From Acinetobacter sp. A47 (GTDB lineage: Bacteria > Pseudomonadota > Gammaproteobacteria > Pseudomonadales > Moraxellaceae): a stretch of DNA of 64,000 bases. Each line of letters opens with the position of its first letter. Position 1 is the first letter of the stretch. This document shows positions 56,156 through 64,000 of this stretch, in pieces. The stretch spans positions 186,001-250,000 of the forward strand of contig NZ_JSUS01000001.1 of assembly GCF_000805455.1 (NCBI RefSeq). The letters run 5' to 3'. The translations under genes were made by a program, and so were the position numbers. Under the pieces are notes generated by a model. It saw only the letters and a program-made list of their open reading frames with translations, was not told where the DNA came from and did no database searches.

Positions 56156-59100
56156 ATGACCCAAGAAGCCCGCCTAGTCGTTGTAATTGATTCAAAAAAT
56201 GCGGAACGAAATGCAAAAGCATTAGCCGAAGAAATGTCCAGAGTTACCACCAGTGGTGATGAGGTGGGAAAGCAAATTACAGTTACCAACAATATTATCC
56301 AGAATTTTAATACGACTGTTAATAACAGCAATTCAACAATAAACAAAACCACTGAAGTTACAAGAAAAGCAACTCAACAAAACCAGCAGCTTTCACAGTC
56401 TTTTAAAAACACGACCCAAGAAATCGATAAACAAGAAAAGCGCCTTAACACTTATAACACCTCGATCAAGGCTCTGGCCGGGCATGTGATTGGCCTCATG
56501 ACTGTACATGCGGCCATTAACGATATGGACATGTATACAGGATTGCAAAACCGCCTGAAGCTGATCACCAACTCCCAAGATGAATTAAAGCAAGCGATGG
56601 AAGATACATTCCGGATTGCTCAAAATACCCGAACCCACTGGGAGTCTACAATTCAGGTTTATCAACGTTTTGGGGATAACGCAAAAACACTGGGAATTGA
56701 TTTAAACAAAGTTGCCGAGCTTACCGAAACGGTCGGGAAAGCTGTCGCGATCAGTGGTGCATCGACACAGGCAGCAGATGCTGCTTTGGTTCAGTTCGGG
56801 CAGGCACTTGCAAGTGGTACTTTACGCGGGGAAGAGCTGAACTCTGTCATGGAGCAAACACCAGGTCTTGCAAAAGCTATTGCCAGCGGGATGGGGATCA
56901 CTGTTGGTGAATTAAGAAGCGTTGCGGCCCAGGGAAAAATTACATCTGAAGAGCTGGTCAAGGCATTAACAAATGCAAAGTCTGAGGTTGATGAGCTGTT
57001 TGCCAAAACTGACGTGACTATTCAGCAATCCGGGCAGATGCTGAAGAACGAGATTACTAAATTTATTGGTGAAACCGGGCAAGCCAGTGGTGCCGCCAGT
57101 GTTTTAGCGAGCTCAATTCAAACACTGGCCCAGAATTTAAGTCTTATTGCTGATGTAGCACTGCTTGGGGGAGTTGCATATTTAACAAAAGCCATCGTTA
57201 CTAAGACTATTGCGGTTCGCGGTGATGTAGTCGCAACAATGGCAAGTCGTCAAGCATCGGTGGCCAAGGCACAAGCTGAGTTTGCAGAAGCTACGGCCAC
57301 TTTAAATGCTGCAAAAGCTCACCTTGCCAATGTAAGAGCGACGAATGCTGAGACCCAGGCGAAGTACGGCGCTACGGCAGCCGCTTTACGCTATTCACAG
57401 GCCCAAGCGGCGGTAACTGCTGCCACCAATGCTCAAACTGCAGCACAGGTGCGATTAACCACTGTAACGGCCGCTTTTGGCCGAGTTGCAAGTGGTGCAT
57501 TTGCATTGATTGGCGGGCCTATTGGTGCGATCTCTTTGGGGGTAGCCGGACTTGCCGCCGTGTATATGTACCTTCAGAACCGTACTGAAGAGGCGAACAA
57601 GAAACTGGAAGAACAAGGAAAAGTTGCCGATAAGACAAGTGAAGAGCTATCGAAATTACAGGGTGTTGAGCGTAAGGCCGCAGTGGATGATTTGAAGGAT
57701 GCTTTTGAGGCCCAGAATAAAGCATTAGAGAAATCCAGACTGACAGTTGGCGCCGCATTGATTGATATTCAAAATTATGAAAAGGGCAACTGGAAAGTTG
57801 TCGAGGTAATTAATCAGGCGAACAAGGGCACTATTAGCTACAGTGAAGCTGTTAAACAGCTGAACGATATGAAAATCTCACCAGATTTATATAAGGCATT
57901 AAAGCAGCAGGTAGAGCAATACAATCAAAATTATGAAAAGGCCAATAAGTCTGCCACTGCCCTAAAGATTTTTGGGGTAGAGGTTAAATTAGCTGGAAAT
58001 AAAGCACAGAATGCCGCATTACAGCACAAGCAGCAGAATGAGGCTCTTAATGGTACTGAAGAAGCTGCTAATAAAGCATCACAAGCACTTAAAGAATATC
58101 AGCAAACTTTAACTGACCGTAAAAACTATGCCCAGTTTAAATATAACCTGATGGCACACTTTGGCTTCAGTCAGGAGGCCGCTGAAGAGCTGGCAAAGGC
58201 ACAAGAGAAAGCTGGCGGTTTTACTAAACGCATGAGCAAAGAAACGGTACAAGATATTTTAAAAACTTTAGATGTTGAAAAAAAATATAAAGATCTTGTT
58301 GAAGAAACCAATGAAAAGCAGAAGGAACGTACCAAGGAGTTAGAAAAACAATTAGAACTGGGCAAAATGGTTGGTGCCAGTGCTTTAGGTGGATTAAGGA
58401 TCAAATCAGCCGAATCGATTGGAGGTGGACAAGTACGCGGGTATACGGCTGAATTTGCCCAGCTTACCCAAAACTTGCTCGGAAACAAACTTACCCGGTT
58501 TACCGCATTTAACGACCGGTATCACAAAGGGACTAAAAGTAAACATGCAACGGGTAATGCATTTGATTTTACCGTACGTAATGCAAAAGAAGCCGAGGAG
58601 GCAATTGCCAGCCTAAATGAAATGGCCAAGAAATATGGTTTTACCATTAAGACGATCAACGAATATGCAAATCCATCTAAACGTGCAACCGGTGGCCATG
58701 TGCATGTATCTGTACTTGGTTATAACGGGAATGTCGACCGGATTAAAGATGCAAAAGCAGAAGCGAAAATTAATGAAGATTCACAAAAATTAAGTGATCA
58801 GGCTGCAGCTGCACGAATTCAATTAGAGCGTGAGGTTGCAGACAAAATTTCGCAGATCCGTAGCAATCTGGCGGATAAATTCAAGGAAATTGATAAAGCC
58901 GGGTACAGCGATGGCGAAGCAACGAAACTCAAAGCAAAGTATCAGGCACGGGCCGATAATGAAATTGCGGTTGAACAGCAAGCATTAAAAACAAAGCTTG
59001 ATGAGTATAGCAATTATTTAAAGTCAGAAGAGGACTTGCTGAAGGAAAGTTTTGCACGTCGTCAGTTTGATGCAGCGCATGACTTGGATTTAACAAAAAC

Positions 59101-60400
59101 TGAACGTAAGGCAGTTGTCACTCTATTGGCACAGCAATTAAAGCAGGAACAAGCATTACTTGAGCTGGCCAAAGAGCAGCGCTTATTTCAGGCAAGACAA
59201 GCATTTATGTCGGAAACGGATATGATTCATGAACGTTACCGTTTAGAAAGAGAGGAGATTTTAAAAAATACCAAAATCAAAGACGATGAAAGAAAGCAGT
59301 TAATCCGATATTCAAAGATGAGTCAGGAAAAAGAACTTAATGATCGTTTAAAAGACTCAACTTTGGAAATGGCCAGAATTAAAGCTGAAATGACAGGAAC
59401 CGGGCCATTATTTGAAATTAACCAAACAAAAGCATCACGCTATCATGAAAATGAAAAGTGGTACGACTCAAAAACAGCCGTAATTGATCATAATGAAGGT
59501 AATCAGTTAGAGGTGTTACAAAGCCAGTTCGATGCACAATTAATTTCACAGCAGGAATTTGAAGACCAGAAAACCGCAATCATTCAATCTGCTCATGAAC
59601 AGCGCGAAGCCATTTATAAGGAGTTTAAACAAAACGAAGCAGATATCGATATAGCTGCTGGTCAAGCACAACTTGATTTCTATATGCAGAAAGCTCAAGC
59701 AACAGTAGGGACATTTCAAGGAATGTTCGGGGCAATCCTAGGCGAGCAGTCTACTGCCTATAGAACAATGTTTGCAGTTAATCAGGCATTCGCCTTGGCT
59801 GAGGCTGGTAGAAACCTTTGGAAGTCTGCATCTGATGCTTATGCTGCTGAGTCAGGCGCCGTATGGCAAAAAGCCGGGGCTGCGGCCAAAGCTGTAATTG
59901 ACCAGGGGACATTCATTGCAATGATCCAAGCCGCCACACCGAAAGGTTTTTTTGATGGTGGTTATACTGGCCACGGTGGTAAATATGATGAGGCCGGTAT
60001 TGTGCACAAAGGCGAAGTAGTCTGGTCACAAGATGATATCAAACGCTGGGGTGGTGTAAGTGTTGTTGAGGCAATGCGGAAAAATAGCCCTAAGGGTTAT
60101 TCAGATGGTGGTGTGGTATCTAATTTTGACAGCCGCCAAGCGGTTCTGCGAGAGTCCCGTCAACATGACTCAATCCAGCAATCCAGAACCTTGAATCTAA
60201 TAGCGCCGAAGGTAACTATCATTAATCAGACAACTAAAGAGCTGGATGCCACAACTGAGTGGGATGGTGAAGAGCTCAAAATTAAGCTTGAGGAGTTTAA
60301 AAAACAAAATGAGGCTATGGTAGATAGAAAGATTTCACAATCTTGGAGAGATGCTGAAAGACAAGGTGGAGCCTTGGATCGTATAAAACGCAGTAAATAA
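56156..60400 (+). CDS. Tape-measure protein with embedded peptidase-like domain
   Basis: 1414 residues. Tape-measure N-terminal domain (about 90-290, with VYQRFGDNAKTLGI and SGTLRGEELNSVMEQTPGLAKAIASGMG), hydrophobic segments near 330-350 and 445-475, long coiled coils, and near 760-860 a segment with SKHATGNAFDF and GGHVHVS: H797, D804 and H848/H850 fit an M15-type zinc peptidase (LAS) ligand set. The C-terminal part has FFDGGYTGHGG. It sets tail length and passes through the envelope at infection; the insert could open peptidoglycan. Confidence 0.9.
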   Translation: MTQEARLVVVIDSKNAERNAKALAEEMSRVTTSGDEVGKQITVTNNIIQNFNTTVNNSNSTINKTTEVTRKATQQNQQLSQSFKNTTQEIDKQEKRLNTYNTSIKALAGHVIGLMTVHAAINDMDMYTGLQNRLKLITNSQDELKQAMEDTFRIAQNTRTHWESTIQVYQRFGDNAKTLGIDLNKVAELTETVGKAVAISGASTQAADAALVQFGQALASGTLRGEELNSVMEQTPGLAKAIASGMGITVGELRSVAAQGKITSEELVKALTNAKSEVDELFAKTDVTIQQSGQMLKNEITKFIGETGQASGAASVLASSIQTLAQNLSLIADVALLGGVAYLTKAIVTKTIAVRGDVVATMASRQASVAKAQAEFAEATATLNAAKAHLANVRATNAETQAKYGATAAALRYSQAQAAVTAATNAQTAAQVRLTTVTAAFGRVASGAFALIGGPIGAISLGVAGLAAVYMYLQNRTEEANKKLEEQGKVADKTSEELSKLQGVERKAAVDDLKDAFEAQNKALEKSRLTVGAALIDIQNYEKGNWKVVEVINQANKGTISYSEAVKQLNDMKISPDLYKALKQQVEQYNQNYEKANKSATALKIFGVEVKLAGNKAQNAALQHKQQNEALNGTEEAANKASQALKEYQQTLTDRKNYAQFKYNLMAHFGFSQEAAEELAKAQEKAGGFTKRMSKETVQDILKTLDVEKKYKDLVEETNEKQKERTKELEKQLELGKMVGASALGGLRIKSAESIGGGQVRGYTAEFAQLTQNLLGNKLTRFTAFNDRYHKGTKSKHATGNAFDFTVRNAKEAEEAIASLNEMAKKYGFTIKTINEYANPSKRATGGHVHVSVLGYNGNVDRIKDAKAEAKINEDSQKLSDQAAAARIQLEREVADKISQIRSNLADKFKEIDKAGYSDGEATKLKAKYQARADNEIAVEQQALKTKLDEYSNYLKSEEDLLKESFARRQFDAAHDLDLTKTERKAVVTLLAQQLKQEQALLELAKEQRLFQARQAFMSETDMIHERYRLEREEILKNTKIKDDERKQLIRYSKMSQEKELNDRLKDSTLEMARIKAEMTGTGPLFEINQTKASRYHENEKWYDSKTAVIDHNEGNQLEVLQSQFDAQLISQQEFEDQKTAIIQSAHEQREAIYKEFKQNEADIDIAAGQAQLDFYMQKAQATVGTFQGMFGAILGEQSTAYRTMFAVNQAFALAEAGRNLWKSASDAYAAESGAVWQKAGAAAKAVIDQGTFIAMIQAATPKGFFDGGYTGHGGKYDEAGIVHKGEVVWSQDDIKRWGGVSVVEAMRKNSPKGYSDGGVVSNFDSRQAVLRESRQHDSIQQSRTLNLIAPKVTIINQTTKELDATTEWDGEELKIKLEEFKKQNEAMVDRKISQSWRDAERQGGALDRIKRSK

Positions 60401-60492
60401 TTTATACAGATTTAGTGGGGGACGCCCCACTAATTTGAATTTATATATTTTTTTTTGCTAAAGTGACTGCATTTATTTACAGGAATTATCAA

Positions 60493-61119
60493 GTGAAAAA
60501 GATTTTACTTTTGAGTCTGATTTTTGGGATGGTTGGGTGCAGTAAAAATAATGCCATACATGCAGATAGTGATGCACCAGATAAGAATAATGCAACAGTT
60601 ATTAGTGGAGCACAATCTAAGACTAAAGCGCCAGAATCAAAGCCTATAGACCTGGACACGAACTGGTTGTATGGGGAAAAAAAGGATGAGATGAGAGGAA
60701 AAACTACTAAGTTTGCATCGCTACTATCTGATAATCAGGTTAACTTTGATTTCCCCTATGATGGTGGTTCACATCTAATTATAACCTTAAAAAAGAAAAA
60801 CGCCGAACCAACTGATGTACTCTTTTCAGTTACTAAAGGGCAATATTCATGTAATACGATCTCAGATTATTGCTATGCGAGTGTTAAATTTGATAATCAG
60901 AAAATAATAAATATAGCGTTATCTGAGCCAGAACAACATTCAAGTGATGTCTTATTCATTGAAGATCAAGTCGATGCTGATAATTTTATTAATTCAATAC
61001 TGAAGTCCAAAAGTGTGATAATTGAATTGCCATTTTACCGAGAAGGTAGACAGCAATTTAAATTTACCCTTTACGGTTTGAAATGGGATGCTGCTCAAAA
61101 TTCTCAGGCGAAGAGCTAA
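60493..61119 (+). CDS. Putative lipoprotein (moron)
   Basis: 208 residues from GTG 60493 with AGGA upstream: signal peptide and lipobox MVGC, then a mature domain with Asn/Asp-rich start and a Cys pair (YSCNTISDYCYAS). No family recognised. Lies between the tape-measure and minor tail genes in AT-rich DNA, so it may be a superinfection-exclusion type lipoprotein, although that is only inferred from position. Copy 2 of the repeated element follows it. Confidence 0.6.
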   Translation: MKKILLLSLIFGMVGCSKNNAIHADSDAPDKNNATVISGAQSKTKAPESKPIDLDTNWLYGEKKDEMRGKTTKFASLLSDNQVNFDFPYDGGSHLIITLKKKNAEPTDVLFSVTKGQYSCNTISDYCYASVKFDNQKIINIALSEPEQHSSDVLFIEDQVDADNFINSILKSKSVIIELPFYREGRQQFKFTLYGLKWDAAQNSQAKS

Positions 61120-61645
61120 TCGACTTTCACATGTATAAAAACCGAGTTTCCATTTAAACGGAAATTGGGGTATAGTTTTAATAGTGTGGTCGTACTTTAG
61201 TTTGATCATGTAAGTATTAAAGCTCATCAATTTGGTGAGCTTTTTTTGTGCCTGAGAGTAATTAAGTAATAAAAATAGATTTTTTATTCTAAAAAAATGG
61301 TGTTTTTATAAATTTATAACAATGTGTTTACAATAAATTTGTTCACCAAATAAATCAATTTCAGTGTAACCCATTTATTTTATATATATTTTTTACCATA
61401 TATTAGAGGTGGTTCTTTGCTTAGTTTACATTTTATTTTCTAAATCAAATTTTATACAAAATTATTGCAGCATAACTATGTTTTTAAAACAGTAGATTAT
61501 AAGAATTTTTATTGTTTCATAGTTACTTTTGTAGTTTGAGCTAAAGGTTTTCTTCTGTTACTTTTAACGGATCAACTCAAGCAATTAAAGTTTAAGTTTT
61601 ACAGCCTTTGAGTTGATTAAATAATATTTAAAAAGGAAAGCTAAT
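61120..61645. other. AT-rich spacer with element copy 2 and decarboxylase upstream region
   Basis: 526 bp without a gene. The left part is copy 2 of the repeated element (see next entry); the remaining 390 bp are very AT-rich, unlike the flanking tail genes, and should hold the promoter of the decarboxylase gene. AAGGAAAG at 61632 is its ribosome binding site. Confidence 0.5.
61141..61252 (+). repeat. Repeated hairpin-promoter-terminator element, copy 2
   Basis: AGTTTCC-N8-GGAAATT (61145-61167), TATAGT at 61171, TAGTGTG-GT-CGTACTT (61182-61197), and terminator GCTCATC-AATTT-GGTGAGC (61222-61240) with T7. From 61170 to 61257 it is identical to copy 3 except for one base. Confidence 0.78.
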
Positions 61646-63448
61646 ATGTTTATAGAAATTGGAAAATACTTAAATCAACGCTTATTAGAACTGGGTGTCC
61701 AGCATATATTCGGCATGCCTGGAGATTATAACCTTTCTTATTTAGAGCAAGTTGAGAAGAATGAAAAGTTAAATTTTATTGGAAACTGCAATGAATTAAA
61801 TGCTGCTTATGCTGCAGATGGTTATGCACGTAGTAATGGATTTTCTGCTTTAGTTACTGCTTATGGTGTTGGGGATTTAAGTGCAATAAATGGGATTGCA
61901 GGGGCATATGCCCATAATGTACCGATTGTTCATCTATCGGGTATTCCTCCCTTACATATCGTCAATAAAAGAATCATAAGTCATCACACTCTATTGGATG
62001 GGAATTATGAAAATGTTATGAACTGTATGAAGGAATTTACAGTTGCTCAAACTCGTTTAACACCAGCCAATGCTGCGCTTGAGATTGATCGTGTTTTACG
62101 ACAATGCATTATTGAAAGACGACCTGTATATATACAAATACCTTCTGATATAACTCATATTAAAATTAGAGTAAATCCAGAACCATTAAACCTAAACTTA
62201 CCTTTAAGTGATCCAGAGCTATTAGATATTGCAACAGAACAGATATGTAAAGCTCTGTCAAAAGCAAATCGACCAGCTTTTTTAATTGATGAAGCTGCGA
62301 AAATTTTTGGGGTGAGTCCAATTTTAACGCAGATAGCTATACATCATAATATTCCGTATGCTTGTTTATGTTCAGCAAAGAATGTGATGGATGAATCGCT
62401 ACCTCAATATGCAGGTACCTATATGGGGCACCTTAGTCAGCCTGAAACTCGAAAAATTATTGAGCAATCAGATTGTCTAATTGGTGTTGGTGTGCGCCTT
62501 AGTGATGCCAGTACATGTTTATTTACCCACCAACTTCCTAAAGAAAACTTTATTGAAATATCTCAACATGATCTAAGTATAGAAAATCGCAATTTTCCAG
62601 GCGTGGGAATGACACAGCTCTTTGAAAAACTTCAACATCGTTTAAAGCTATCTCCCACTGCACCATTCAAATTGGAAAAGTCGAAGGCAAAGTTTGAGAA
62701 GATCATTGAAGATGAGAGTTTGTCTCAAGCTGTTCTATGGAAATATATAGAACGTTTTTTTAAGCCTCATGATGTCATTATTGCTGAAATAGGAACTTCA
62801 AGTTCAGCTTTGGCAGCAATGCAATTACCAGCAACAGCTGATTTTATTTCGCAGACCCAATGGGGGGCGATAGGTTTTACACTACCGGCTATGTTGGGAA
62901 GCCTTCTGGCCCAACCAGAACGACGTCATATTTTATTTATTGGCGATGGCGCAATTCAGCTCACTGTTCAAGAGCTTTCTACAATTATCCGTCATAAGCT
63001 TAAACCTATAATTTTTGTAGTAAATAATGGAGGTTATACCATTGAGCGGCTAATTTTAGGTGAGAACTCATCTTATAATAATATCCAAAATTGGAAATAT
63101 ACCGAAATTGTGCCAGTGTTTAATGAAGGCGAGCAATATCGTAGCGTTGTCGTGGAAACAGAAGGGCAATTAAGCGAAGCATTAAATATGGCGGCTGATA
63201 CAAATAGCCTGACCTTGATTGAGTTAAAACTCCCCATGATGGATGCTTCGGTTAACTTACGCAAATTTGGTGATATGACTGCTCAACATGATTTTGGTGA
63301 TTTCGGTTATAAAAAACTGCAGTCAAATCAGGGGAGCAAAAAAGATCTGTGTAATTTTGCCCAGCCGTTTAATTATTCCAGTCTGGTTGAGATGAAAGAA
63401 CGTCAGTTGCATTCTAAAAAACCGAGTTTTCATTTTCCTGAAAACTAA
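61646..63448 (+). CDS. Thiamine-diphosphate 2-keto-acid decarboxylase (IpdC/PDC-like)
   Basis: 600 residues. N-terminal GMPGDYNLSYLEQ (conserved Asp), GNCNELNAAYAADGYAR (cofactor-activating Glu), SHHTLLDGNYENV (catalytic His-His), and TPP-binding GDGAIQLTVQELS with NNGGYTIERLI (the Asn and Glu of the active site). All catalytic residues of pyruvate/indolepyruvate/phenylpyruvate decarboxylases are present; substrate cannot be chosen from sequence. The last 50 residues are unlike the family, and the final nine codons lie inside element copy 3. Flanked by direct repeats in the tail operon, so it is a moron. It would give aldehydes such as indole-3-acetaldehyde in the lysogen. Confidence 0.9.
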   Translation: MFIEIGKYLNQRLLELGVQHIFGMPGDYNLSYLEQVEKNEKLNFIGNCNELNAAYAADGYARSNGFSALVTAYGVGDLSAINGIAGAYAHNVPIVHLSGIPPLHIVNKRIISHHTLLDGNYENVMNCMKEFTVAQTRLTPANAALEIDRVLRQCIIERRPVYIQIPSDITHIKIRVNPEPLNLNLPLSDPELLDIATEQICKALSKANRPAFLIDEAAKIFGVSPILTQIAIHHNIPYACLCSAKNVMDESLPQYAGTYMGHLSQPETRKIIEQSDCLIGVGVRLSDASTCLFTHQLPKENFIEISQHDLSIENRNFPGVGMTQLFEKLQHRLKLSPTAPFKLEKSKAKFEKIIEDESLSQAVLWKYIERFFKPHDVIIAEIGTSSSALAAMQLPATADFISQTQWGAIGFTLPAMLGSLLAQPERRHILFIGDGAIQLTVQELSTIIRHKLKPIIFVVNNGGYTIERLILGENSSYNNIQNWKYTEIVPVFNEGEQYRSVVVETEGQLSEALNMAADTNSLTLIELKLPMMDASVNLRKFGDMTAQHDFGDFGYKKLQSNQGSKKDLCNFAQPFNYSSLVEMKERQLHSKKPSFHFPEN

Positions 63449-63532
63449 GGTATAGTTTTATTAGTGTGGTCGTACTTTAGTTTGATCATGTAAGTATTAA
63501 AGCTCATCAATTTGGTGAGCTTTTTTTGTGCC
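63421..63532 (+). repeat. Repeated hairpin-promoter-terminator element, copy 3
   Basis: AGTTTTCA-N6-TGAAAACT (63425-63446), TATAGT at 63451, TAGTGTG-GT-CGTACTT and the same terminator as copy 2. It contains the last codons and stop of the decarboxylase gene and ends just before the minor tail protein gene. Confidence 0.78.
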
Positions 63533-63542
63533 TGAGAAAAAT

Positions 63543-63887
63543 ATGAGTAATTTGGTTTTCAACTGGGAGTGTGACTTAAACGGTAATTCTCAAACCCAGA
63601 ATTTTAAAGTTTTAAACACATCCTTTGGTGATGGTTATGAGCAGAATACCTCAGTCGGCATCAACAACATCAAGGGTGAATGGAAGTACCAGCGGACGGC
63701 TTATAAAAGCGAAATTTTAGCGATTAAGGCGTTCTTTGATAAGCACCGTGGTAGTGAGTCATTTTTATGGAACTCACCCCTTGATGGGCAAGTGCGCGTG
63801 AAAACGGATGTCAATTATAACCATATGCAACTGGGCGGTGATGTGTGGCAAATCTCAACAACTTTTAAGCAGGTTTTCCACCCTTAA
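63543..63887 (+). CDS. Minor tail protein M-like
   Basis: 114 residues of the Phage_min_tail family: NFKVLNTSFGDGYEQNTSVGIN, an AFFDKHRGSESFLWNSPLDG motif and terminal WQISTTFKQVF. In lambda gpM follows the tape-measure protein and acts in tail-tip assembly. ATG 63543 is preferred over 63528, which lies in the repeated element. Followed by a terminator. Confidence 0.88.
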   Translation: MSNLVFNWECDLNGNSQTQNFKVLNTSFGDGYEQNTSVGINNIKGEWKYQRTAYKSEILAIKAFFDKHRGSESFLWNSPLDGQVRVKTDVNYNHMQLGGDVWQISTTFKQVFHP

Positions 63888-63900
63888 TCATTATTTCATT

Positions 63901-63925
63901 TAAGCCCTGGATGGGGCTTTTTTTG
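63901..63925 (+). terminator. Terminator after the M-like gene
   Basis: AAGCCC-TGGAT-GGGGCTT with T7 tail. Confidence 0.78.
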
Positions 63926-63935
63926 TGAGTAAAGA

Positions 63936-64000
63936 ATGGCATTAACAAGTGATTTTCAAAAACTGGAGGTTGATGGATTAATCTCTTTATTCGAGCTGGA
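63936..64000 (+). CDS. Minor tail protein L-like, N-terminal fragment (3' partial)
   Basis: The first 21 residues (MALTSDFQKLEVDGLISLFEL) start a gene that runs off the window. Order after M and the VDGLISLFEL start match the phage minor tail protein L family of Acinetobacter phages. Confidence 0.6.
   Translation, partial: MALTSDFQKLEVDGLISLFEL

Overview
The window reads as Acinetobacter chromosome (about 30.8 kb) followed by most of a siphovirus-type prophage (about 33 kb, running off the right edge). The genus call rests on an Ata/AtaA-type giant trimeric autotransporter with its TpgA-like partner, an Acinetobacter-type PBP2, RsxB, GdhA and AdeT-like proteins, AT-rich intergenic DNA, and phage genes of the DUF1064/DUF2280/DUF4055 kind common in Acinetobacter prophages. 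No tRNA, rRNA operon, CRISPR array or insertion sequence was recognised.

Chromosome (1-30766): the 3' end of an Ig-repeat (Bap-like) surface protein; a DUF2238 membrane protein and a small lipoprotein; rsmD and mrdA (PBP2) with overlapping ends; a DUF445 membrane protein and adk; nth and rsxB, abutting; gdhA; a META-domain lipoprotein; a DODA-type dioxygenase; rlmH, lon and a 5-formyl-THF cyclo-ligase; the 8.1-kb ata-like gene, whose stalk is built of near-identical 540-, 420- and 516-bp modules, then tpgA; a small unknown gene; an AdeT-like solute-binding protein; and an NAD-dependent epimerase-like protein.

Prophage (about 30.8 kb to beyond 64000): the left junction appears to lie in the 6S RNA gene. 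Only the 3' part of ssrS (minus strand) remains next to the chromosome, followed by iterated GCCTA sites. A leftward early operon (Xis-like HTH protein to an ERF single-strand annealing protein) and a CI-like repressor face a rightward YdaS/Cro-like protein, a cytosine-5 methyltransferase, an O-like replication protein with origin-like iterons, a DUF1064 nuclease-like protein and a possible Q-like regulator. After a 3.6-kb AT-rich stretch of small genes comes the late region: metallopeptidase, terminase small and large subunits, portal, MuF-like protein, scaffold, capsid, connectors, tail completion and terminator proteins, tail tube, tail assembly chaperones with a lambda-type -1 frameshift site, a tape-measure protein carrying a peptidase-like insert, and minor tail proteins M and L. 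No integrase, lysis or tail-tip genes are in the window; they would lie to the right.

The most unusual features are: (i) a ~90-100 bp hairpin/terminator element present three times; (ii) a complete thiamine-diphosphate 2-keto-acid decarboxylase gene (IpdC/PDC type) placed between two of those copies, inside the tail operon; (iii) the 6S RNA gene as attachment site; (iv) a lambda-identical GGGAAAG slippery site and a dnaX-type A AAA AAG heptamer in a disrupted moron gene; and (v) the modular ata stalk.
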